6,845 nt of DNA from contig QHVX01000095.1 of NCBI GenBank assembly GCA_003222375.1, forward strand, positions 1-6,845. Direction: 5' to 3'. The notes under the pieces are model-generated. The model had not been told where the DNA came from, did not search any database, and worked only from the letters and a program-made list of their open reading frames with translations. The translations under genes and the position numbers were made by a program. This stretch comes from Acidobacteriota bacterium (lineage in GTDB: Bacteria > Acidobacteriota > Thermoanaerobaculia > Gp7-AA8). This document shows, piece by piece, positions 1 through 4,967 of this stretch (positions are counted from its first letter, which is position 1; every line of letters starts with the position of its first letter).

Positions 1-2121
1 GCCGACGCCGTCGGTCTGCGCCGTCACCGAGACGAGCGAGCGATATGGCGCGAACGGATTGACGGTGATCGTACGCGACGCAACGCTCGAAGATACCGAG
101 TTGTACGCCGTCAGCGTGACGGTGTAAGTGCCCGGCGAGCTGTAGGCATGCACAGGGTTTTGTGCACCTGAAACTTCACCATCGCCGAACGACCATGACC
201 ACGACGTCGGCGATCCGGTCGTCCGATCCGTGAAGGCCACGGAGTCGCCGGCGTTGATCGACGACGACGTCATGTCGAATGCCGCGCTGACATTCGGAAT
301 CGCAGGAGGTGCGGCCGTGACCGTGATCGCGCGGGTGGCCTGCGATTGTCCCGCGTTGCCCGAGACTGTCAGGATCACGGTGTATGTTCCGGCGACGTTG
401 AAGACGTGAGTCGGATTCGTGGCCGAAGAACTTCCGCCGTCGCCGAAGTTCCAGAACTGCGACGTGAAGGTTCCGGTCGACTGATTCGTGAACATGAATG
501 TCGTCGAGCCCGCGATACCCGACGTCGCCGAGACCGCGAATGCTGCGACGGGCGGTTGGGCGGGCGGCGGAGTCGATCCCGCGACCGTTACTGTCGCGGT
601 GTTCGACGGCGACGATTCGCCGGCCGTGTTGTAGGCCGTGACGTAGAAGCTGTACGAGCCGGCGGATGCGCCGGTGATGGTTGCCGTGGTCGCGCCGGCA
701 ACAGCGTCGCCGACGCGATTGAACGAGCCTCCGTTGGCGGCGACGTAGATGTGCTGTCCCGCCTCATTCGATGCGTTGTCGCGCCACTGCAGATTGATGT
801 TCGATCCCGATGCCGATGCCGTCAGATTCGACGGCGCAGTCGGAACGCTTGGCGGTGGAGGCGCGGGCGCGCTGCCGTTTGGATAGAGCCAGCGCGCGGC
901 GAGCTGATCGTCCGCGCGCAGCGACGCTCCTCTGCCCGTCACGCTCGGATACATCAGCGCCGTGGCATCGGAGCTGTGGCCGAGGCCCAGGGTGTGGCCG
1001 AATTCGTGGGCGACGATTTCCGCGAGCGTCGCGCTCGAAATGCCCGCCGACGGCGAGACGCCGTCCTGGATCGTCATGAATCCTTCGGTGATCGTCGTGG
1101 CGCGATAACTTCCCTGCGTGTGCGTCGCATCGGCGGTGAATGTCGACGTCCAGGTCGTCGACCCGGTTGCACCGTTGAATCCACCTTGCCCGACGATGCC
1201 GCCGGTCGATGGGTTGTACGATCCCGCGATTTCCTGCAGCGGATCGTTGAACGTGATCTCGTTGATGCCGTTAGGCCGATTCTCGGTGCCGGGCGTACCG
1301 CTGGAGGCGCCGGCGTAGGTGTATCGAATGAGTGCCGATCCGTAGCCCGTCCACGCGCCCATCGCCGTCTGCGCTTCGCTGACGCCGCCGCCGCTGTAGC
1401 CCGGCTGTGTGCCGAAGCTCTGCCAGGGAACCGACGAGCCTCGCTCGAACGCCGTCCAGCGATAGACCGCCGGTTCAGAAATCAATGTGAAGTTCGCGGT
1501 GATGCGGCCGGTGGACCGCACTTCGTTTTCGAGGAGTGGATTTTCAATGCCGTAGTTCTTCGAGCCATCGCGTCCTGCGACGCGATCGAGAATGAATTGC
1601 TCGAAGCCGGCCGCTTCGCGCTGCACATTCCTGGCGTGGATTTCGTGGAACTCGGAATCGAGCAGCGCCGCGTCGGCCGCGATGTCGTCGCGATGCCACA
1701 GACGCATGCCGCTCATCGTGCGCGCCTGCTTGAATTTGCCGACGTAGAGATCGACAGTCTGGTAATCGCCGCGCGGCGTCGGGGTCAAAAATGTGAGCAC
1801 GTTCTCGCCCGCGACGTATTCCGGCGCGCCGAAGACTCTCGTCACGCGATCGTCGATTTGCCCGCCCAGCTCACGGGCAACGATGTGTCCGCTGACATTT
1901 CCCTTCAGCGCCCGATCGACGCCCAGCGTCACCTCGGTCCATATCCTGCCGTCGATGTCGACGGCCGTCGTGTTGAGCACATGGGCTTCGACGATGAGTG
2001 GCGACTTCGCGATGAGCTGCTCGTCGGTGGGAAGGACGATGGTCGTGGCGCTGGCTGCCGCCGCGCCGAAAATCATGAAGACACACGAAAGCCAGTACGC
2101 CGGGGGATTTTTTGTTTTCAT
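1..2121 (-). CDS. Secreted matrixin-like zinc metallopeptidase with FN3 and PKD domains (partial, C-terminus off the left edge)
   Basis: Reading the minus strand from the ATG at 2121 gives 707 codons with no stop up to the window edge. Residues 1-25 look like a signal peptide: KTK near the N-terminus, a hydrophobic core, and a probable cleavage after ASA at 25. Residues 26-135 form a beta-rich N-terminal module that I recall from other bacterial matrixin-like proteins. The catalytic domain carries HEFGHTLGLGH at 372-382, the HExxHxxGxxH zinc site of metzincins with E373 as general base, followed by the Met-turn LMYP around M390. A proline linker leads to a fibronectin type III domain (about 426-514) and two PKD domains (about 523-602 and 608-688) with FWNFGDG and WSWSFGDG cores. 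At 692-707 another module begins. By family knowledge it should cleave extracellular protein, with the C-terminal modules binding surfaces or polymers. No Shine-Dalgarno is visible; an in-frame GTG at 2148 is the only nearby alternative start. The exact peptidase subfamily is uncertain. Confidence 0.9.
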   Translation of the reverse strand, partial: MKTKNPPAYWLSCVFMIFGAAAASATTIVLPTDEQLIAKSPLIVEAHVLNTTAVDIDGRIWTEVTLGVDRALKGNVSGHIVARELGGQIDDRVTRVFGAPEYVAGENVLTFLTPTPRGDYQTVDLYVGKFKQARTMSGMRLWHRDDIAADAALLDSEFHEIHARNVQREAAGFEQFILDRVAGRDGSKNYGIENPLLENEVRSTGRITANFTLISEPAVYRWTAFERGSSVPWQSFGTQPGYSGGGVSEAQTAMGAWTGYGSALIRYTYAGASSGTPGTENRPNGINEITFNDPLQEIAGSYNPSTGGIVGQGGFNGATGSTTWTSTFTADATHTQGSYRATTITEGFMTIQDGVSPSAGISSATLAEIVAHEFGHTLGLGHSSDATALMYPSVTGRGASLRADDQLAARWLYPNGSAPAPPPPSVPTAPSNLTASASGSNINLQWRDNASNEAGQHIYVAANGGSFNRVGDAVAGATTATITGASAGSYSFYVTAYNTAGESSPSNTATVTVAGSTPPPAQPPVAAFAVSATSGIAGSTTFMFTNQSTGTFTSQFWNFGDGGSSSATNPTHVFNVAGTYTVILTVSGNAGQSQATRAITVTAAPPAIPNVSAAFDMTSSSINAGDSVAFTDRTTGSPTSWSWSFGDGEVSGAQNPVHAYSSPGTYTVTLTAYNSVSSSVASRTITVNPFAPYRSLVSVTAQTDGVG

Positions 2122-2288
2122 GGGATTTGCGACAAAAACGGCGGCCACGTGATTTGATATTCCGGCACGCGTGACCGGCATCACGATGTTGAGAATCTCG
2201 ATTTCCGCACTCTTGTGCGCCGTCTTGATTATTCCCGCCCCGGCGCCGGACAGCTCGCCAGGTATTTCGACGGCCCACCGGCGTAATC
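2122..2288. other. Divergent intergenic spacer
   Basis: This 167-bp gap separates the minus-strand peptidase from the plus-strand exported protein, so promoters for both should lie in or near it. I see no convincing -35/-10 pair for either strand inside it. The clearest -10-like hexamer (TATAAT, 2292-2297) lies just beyond, inside the next reading frame. The spacer contains a 36-codon open frame (2186-2296), listed separately. Confidence 0.6.
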
Positions 2289-2296
2289 GTGTATAA
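2186..2296 (+). CDS. Possible 36-aa leader-like small ORF (doubtful)
   Basis: ATG at 2186 to TAA at 2294-2296 encodes a short peptide beginning MLRISISALLCAVLIIPAP and ending in an Arg-rich tail. The first 20 residues resemble a signal peptide: one Arg, then a hydrophobic stretch and small residues. Its stop overlaps the GTG start of the next gene (2289) in a different frame, an arrangement compatible with translational coupling. There is no Shine-Dalgarno ahead of the ATG, and the length is within what chance gives in GC-rich DNA. It could also be a remnant of an older signal-peptide start for the downstream gene, separated from it by a frameshift. Confidence 0.2.
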   Translation: MLRISISALLCAVLIIPAPAPDSSPGISTAHRRNRV

Positions 2297-3473
2297 TAAA
2301 TATATACTATTAATTATGATGATTTGCGCGCCGGCATTCGCGCAGCATGAGCACATGCCGATGCCCATGCCAGCGCAAAAGCCGCAAAAGCCCATGCAAC
2401 ATGATCTCGCGAGCGATTTCCTGATGCAGCAGGCCTCGGGAACCAGTCACGATCCTGCCGCCGCATCACCCCACATGTCGATGACGATGTTCGAAGGATG
2501 GATGGTGATGTGGCACGGATCGGCGTTCGTCAGCCAGGTCGTTCAGAGCGGGCGCGGCGGCGATCAATTCTTTTCAACGAATTGGGCAATGGGCATGGCC
2601 GAGCGTCCGCTGGCGGGCGGACACCTGATGGTGCGCTCGATGCTGAGCCTCGAGCCGCTGACCGTCGGAAAGCGCGGTTATCCCGAGCTGTTTCAAACCG
2701 GTGAAGGCTTGATCGATCGACAGCATGCGCACGATTTCTTCATGGAGCTGGCCGCCGAATTCGCTGTCAACCTTCCGAAGCAAACCGTCGGCTACATCTA
2801 CGCCGCGCCGGTCGGCGATCCGGCGCTGGGCCCGGTCGCGTTTCCGCATCGCGCGTCGGCGGCCGAGATTCCGCAGGCGCCGCTATCGCATCACCTGCAG
2901 GATTCGACGCACATCGCGTCCAGCGTTCTGACGATGGGCGCGAAACAGGATGCATTCGGCGTCGCGATCAGCGGATTCCACGGACGCGAGCCTGACAACG
3001 ACAACCGCTGGAACATCGACAAGGGACACATCGACTCATGGTCGGTCCGCGGAACGTGGGACCCGAATCCGAAGTGGAGCGCGCAACTGTCGACCGGCCA
3101 TCTGCATCAGCCCGAGCGCGAGGAGGCTGGAAACATTCAGCGCACGACGGCGTCCATTGCGCATTCGACCGGCGACTGGTCGAGCACTCTGGTGTGGGGC
3201 TGGAATCACAAATCGGATCACGACGCGCACGCGCTTCTCGCGGAGACGAACCGGCGCTTCAAGGTTTCGAATTACCTCACCGGACGATTCGAGATCGTTC
3301 GCGGCGTTCGGGCGTTGACGGGCGGCTACACCAAAGACCTTTTCCGCAGTCGCGATTTGCTGGGCGGCGTCGGCGGAAACGTCACGGTCTACCGCGCGCC
3401 GGGCGAACATCCGGCTGGCTTCTATCTGTTCGCACGACTTCGATCAGCGGCAGCAGCTCACGGAGATCACTGA
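2289..3473 (+). CDS. Exported His/Met-rich protein of unknown function, probable outer-membrane barrel
   Basis: The 394-residue product starts at a GTG (2289). Residues 1-18 make a short signal peptide (YNK, then ILLIMMICAPAFA, cleavage before Q19). The later ATGs at 2316 and 2319 would leave no usable signal peptide. Residues 19-65 are rich in His and Met (H20, H22, and repeated MP), a composition typical of periplasmic copper- or metal-handling segments. The mature part alternates polar and aromatic residues in strand-like stretches, with Gly/Trp-rich turns (about 70-120 and 250-385), and ends in an FYLFARLR strand, which suggests an outer-membrane beta-barrel. Two His clusters stand out: DRQHAHDFF at 143-151 and SHHLQDSTHI at 200-209. 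I recall similar uncharacterised proteins in diverse bacteria but cannot name a family. A role in metal homeostasis is inferred from composition only. The gene is single, divergent from the peptidase and convergent with the HAD gene, so neighbours give no functional hint. Confidence 0.8.
   Translation: MYNKYILLIMMICAPAFAQHEHMPMPMPAQKPQKPMQHDLASDFLMQQASGTSHDPAAASPHMSMTMFEGWMVMWHGSAFVSQVVQSGRGGDQFFSTNWAMGMAERPLAGGHLMVRSMLSLEPLTVGKRGYPELFQTGEGLIDRQHAHDFFMELAAEFAVNLPKQTVGYIYAAPVGDPALGPVAFPHRASAAEIPQAPLSHHLQDSTHIASSVLTMGAKQDAFGVAISGFHGREPDNDNRWNIDKGHIDSWSVRGTWDPNPKWSAQLSTGHLHQPEREEAGNIQRTTASIAHSTGDWSSTLVWGWNHKSDHDAHALLAETNRRFKVSNYLTGRFEIVRGVRALTGGYTKDLFRSRDLLGGVGGNVTVYRAPGEHPAGFYLFARLRSAAAAHGDH
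2292..2297 (+). promoter_or_regulatory. Perfect TATAAT hexamer in an AT-rich island
   Basis: TATAAT at 2292-2297 matches the sigma-70 -10 consensus exactly and sits in an AT-rich island (about 2284-2323) within GC-rich surroundings. A weak -35 candidate (TCGACG, 2267-2272) lies 19 bp upstream. The hexamer falls inside codons 2-3 of the exported protein read from GTG 2289. A promoter here would therefore start transcripts inside the signal-peptide codons and force use of the ATG at 2316 or 2319. Because the signal peptide needs those codons, chance similarity is at least as likely as a real promoter. Confidence 0.25.
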
Positions 3474-4170
3474 TTGTCGCATCGGGCTCAATCCGGAGAT
3501 CGTGCTCGACGGGTGGCGCGACCGCTGTTCCGCGCTGCGGCGGGATGAAGTGAATCGCGGTGATGCCGCACTGAAGCGCGCCGTAGACGTCGACGTAGAG
3601 GTTGTCGCCGACGAACAGCATCTCTTCGAAGTCGACCTCCAGTGCCTGCCGCAGCGCTTCGAAGATCGATCGCTGCGGCTTGCATGCGCCGTGTTCGTTC
3701 GAGAAGACCATCGCATCGAAGCGGAGGCCGAGGCGATCGAGGATCGCGCGCAGGGCGTAGCCGGGAGTGCGGCCGGTGTTGCTGATCAATCCCAATCGAT
3801 AACCGCGCGCCTTCAAATCGCGGACGACGTCGAGCGCCCCGGGAACGATGGTGGGAAGAAAGTCGACGATGGCGAACGCATAAGCCTCCTCGACCGCTCG
3901 AGTTGTCGATTCGTCGAGCTCGAGCTGCATCGCTTCGAGAAAATGATCGATTTGCGTGCGACACGGCACATCTTTGTCGCGCGACCAATACAGATCCTGG
4001 CAGTGCTGCCAAACGTCGCGATAGGGACCCTCGAGTTTCTCGATTGGGAGACCGAGGATCTTCGCCATCCGCTCGAGGCGCACTTGTTTGTGCGAGCGGG
4101 TGAGGTCGGGCGGATTGGTGATCAGCGTTTCCCAGAGGTCGAAGCAGATTGCGCGAAGAGAGGTTGTCAC
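3382..4170 (-). CDS. HAD-superfamily hydrolase
   Basis: The 262-residue product has the four HAD motifs in order. Motif I is FDLWETL with the nucleophile D11. Motif II is LISNTGRT with S130. Motif III is K164 in GACKPQ. Motif IV is FVGDNLYVD with D189 and D194. The helical region between residues 20 and 105 fits the C1 cap of HAD subfamily I. These cytoplasmic enzymes usually remove phosphate from small metabolites through an aspartyl-phosphate intermediate with Mg2+; the substrate cannot be read from the sequence. The second residue of the usual DxD pair is Trp (W13), as in a known group of DxW HAD proteins, so phosphatase activity is likely but not certain. The start is a GTG at 4170, the only start codon after the in-frame stop at 4183-4185, and it lies inside the octamer repeat. 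The HAD fold should end near LRELLPLI (236-243); the remaining 19 residues overlap the convergent gene. Confidence 0.88.
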   Translation of the reverse strand: MTTSLRAICFDLWETLITNPPDLTRSHKQVRLERMAKILGLPIEKLEGPYRDVWQHCQDLYWSRDKDVPCRTQIDHFLEAMQLELDESTTRAVEEAYAFAIVDFLPTIVPGALDVVRDLKARGYRLGLISNTGRTPGYALRAILDRLGLRFDAMVFSNEHGACKPQRSIFEALRQALEVDFEEMLFVGDNLYVDVYGALQCGITAIHFIPPQRGTAVAPPVEHDLRIEPDATISDLRELLPLIEVVRTDRSQPDVRPARGRP

Positions 4171-4231
4171 GTTGTCAGGTTGTCAGGTGTCGCTATGTTT
4201 GACAACCGGACAACCCGACAACTCGACAACC
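4163..4231. repeat. Inverted octamer array: about four GTTGTCNN units facing four GACAACNN units
   Basis: GTTGTC recurs with an exact 8-bp period at 4163, 4171 and 4179, followed by a decayed fourth unit (GTGTCGCT, 4187). After a 6-bp centre (ATGTTT, 4195-4200) the complementary GACAAC recurs at 4201, 4209, 4217 and 4225 with the same period. The dinucleotides between cores vary (AC, AG, CG, CC, TC). Folded as RNA or single-stranded DNA, the three inner-to-outer pairs give a stem of 6-bp helices separated by small mismatches. The array fills the gap between the DUF2203 stop codon (4231-4233) and the HAD start, and the HAD start codon GTG-ACA-ACC is itself repeat sequence. It would be transcribed between the two genes, where it could act as a processing or attenuation hairpin. 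It does not look like a simple terminator because it lacks a T-run. Confidence 0.85.
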
Positions 4232-4551
4232 TATTGCAATTTAACTCTTCCTCCAAACCCATCTTCGTATCCATGAAAATACTGGAGGGATTCTTCGGGA
4301 TACTGCCAGCAGTAGTAGCCGCTGCCGTTGTCGAAATCGACGAGCCAGAGTCCTTTGACGTCGATCCCCAGCCTCATCACGTCCTCGGCCCATTTCGCGA
4401 CGATCTGCTGTCCAGCGTCGCGCGGCGCGTCGTTGGCCAGCGCCTCGACCTCCTCGACTGCGACGTTGGTCAGGCGCTGGACCTCGGGCAAGAGTGCTGC
4501 AGCATCCTCGTATGTAAAGATCTTTTTCAAACGGGCGCAATCGTACGTCAT
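4231..4551 (-). CDS. DUF2203-type protein
   Basis: The 106-residue acidic product shows the layout I associate with DUF2203: FTYEDAAALLPEVQRLT near the N-terminus (12-28), a central helix, then GIDVKGLWLVDFDNGSGYY (62-80), CWQYPEE, and YFHGYEDGFGGR near the C-terminus. No biochemical function is established for this family as far as I know. No signal peptide or membrane segment is present, so it should be cytoplasmic. It is slightly shorter than the members I remember. The ATG at 4551 lies within the left arm of the palindromic repeat, so residues 1-2 are repeat-derived. The TTG at 4530 (giving LKKIFTYEDA) may be the older start; neither has a proper Shine-Dalgarno. It precedes the HAD gene on the same strand with 60 nt between, probably as one transcript. 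Confidence 0.8.
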   Translation of the reverse strand: MTYDCARLKKIFTYEDAAALLPEVQRLTNVAVEEVEALANDAPRDAGQQIVAKWAEDVMRLGIDVKGLWLVDFDNGSGYYCWQYPEESLQYFHGYEDGFGGRVKLQ

Positions 4552-4622
4552 CCTGAGCCGCGGAGACGGCGAAGGATCTCCTTCACGGCTCTTGAGATCC
4601 TTCGCTTCGCTCAGGATGACGT
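4545..4622. repeat. Imperfect palindrome of dispersed-repeat type (possible large hairpin)
   Basis: The left arm ACGTCATCCTGAG (4545-4557) is the exact reverse complement of 4610-4622, and the inner arm GCGAAGGATCTC (4569-4580) is the exact reverse complement of 4594-4605. The arms are separated by unequal internal loops (4558-4568 and 4606-4609), and the hairpin loop is 4581-4593. Sequences built on GTCATCCTGAG...GAAGGATCTC are, to my recollection, frequent dispersed repeats in several GC-rich bacterial phyla; copy number in this genome cannot be judged from one window. The element lies between the divergent DUF2203 and acpP genes and donates the DUF2203 ATG. It could be a small non-autonomous mobile element or a bidirectional RNA hairpin. 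No terminal direct duplication is obvious. Confidence 0.82.
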
Positions 4623-4643
4623 TCGCGGCCTTGGTGTCATTTG

Positions 4644-4652
4644 TGCTAAAAC
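4644..4652 (+). promoter_or_regulatory. Candidate extended -10 for the acpP operon
   Basis: TGCTAAAAC matches the extended -10 pattern TGnTATAAT at TG and four of the six hexamer positions. It lies in the only relatively AT-rich stretch between the palindromic repeat and acpP, 50 bp ahead of the start codon. No good -35 accompanies it (TTCGCG at 4622-4627 is poor). Transcription of acpP-fabF-yheT must begin in or upstream of this 80-bp gap because the neighbour on the left is divergent. Confidence 0.28.
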
Positions 4653-4688
4653 GCCATCTGCACGCAGGTAGCCCGCATCAAACCGGAT

Positions 4689-4697
4689 GGAGGAAAG
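4689..4697 (+). promoter_or_regulatory. Shine-Dalgarno sequence fixing the acpP start
   Basis: GGAGGAAAG contains a full GGAGG core (4689-4693) that ends 8 nt before the ATG at 4702. It overlaps the in-frame upstream ATG at 4687, which therefore cannot be the start that uses it. This is the only strong ribosome binding site in the window, consistent with the abundance expected of acyl carrier protein. Confidence 0.85.
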
Positions 4698-4701
4698 ATC
4701 G

Positions 4702-4941
4702 ATGTCGGTTGAGGAAAGGGTCAAATCAATCATCGTCGAACAGTTGGGAGTCGACGCGGACGAGGTCGCCCCTGACGCCTCCTTCGTCGAGGACCTCGGC
4801 GCCGATTCGCTGGACCAGGTCGAGCTGATCATGGCCTTCGAAGAGGAGTTCGGCGTTGAAATTTCCGACGACGAGGCCGAGAAGATCCGGAAGGTCAAAG
4901 ACGCGGTCGACTACATCGAGAAGCGCGCCAAAGCATCGTAG
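4702..4941 (+). CDS. acpP: Acyl carrier protein
   Basis: The 79-residue acidic protein has the standard ACP length and pattern: VEERVKSIIVEQLGV for helix 1, then VEDLGADSLDQVELIMAFEEEFGVEI with the phosphopantetheine attachment serine at S36 in the DSL motif, then the final helix ending in YIEKRAKAS. After modification by a holo-ACP synthase it carries growing acyl chains as thioesters in type II fatty-acid synthesis in the cytoplasm. The start at 4702 is chosen because GGAGG lies 8 nt upstream; the in-frame ATG at 4687 would add MEERS and bury the ribosome binding site. fabF follows after 26 nt on the same strand, the common acpP-fabF order, which supports the assignment to primary metabolism instead of a polyketide pathway. 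Confidence 0.97.
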   Translation: MSVEERVKSIIVEQLGVDADEVAPDASFVEDLGADSLDQVELIMAFEEEFGVEISDDEAEKIRKVKDAVDYIEKRAKAS

Positions 4942-4967
4942 CGATTCCTGCTCCTTCTCCCATCATC

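Noticed and set aside
346..2157. 603-codon open frame on the plus strand
   Set aside because: It lies antisense to the peptidase gene, its translation is Arg-rich low-complexity sequence with no recognisable domain, and the minus frame has a signal peptide, a zinc site, FN3 and PKD motifs. Long antisense frames are expected in GC-rich genes.
1871..2395. 174-codon minus-strand frame spanning the divergent spacer
   Set aside because: Its translation has no coherent motif, it overlaps the peptidase 5' end in another frame, and it crosses the start of the plus-strand exported protein. It is a compositional shadow.
4163..4231. CRISPR array or intrinsic terminator
   Set aside because: The units are only 8 bp with no spacers, and orientation switches midway, so it is not CRISPR. 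There is no T-run after the stem in either direction, so a simple rho-independent terminator is unlikely.
3502..4671. 389-codon open frame on the plus strand
   Set aside because: It runs antisense to both the HAD and DUF2203 genes and through both repeats, and shows no family motif. The minus frames have clear motifs.
4687..4701. Upstream in-frame ATG for acpP adding five residues
   Set aside because: This ATG overlaps the GGAGG site itself and has no ribosome binding site ahead of it; the ATG at 4702 has ideal spacing and gives the standard ACP length.
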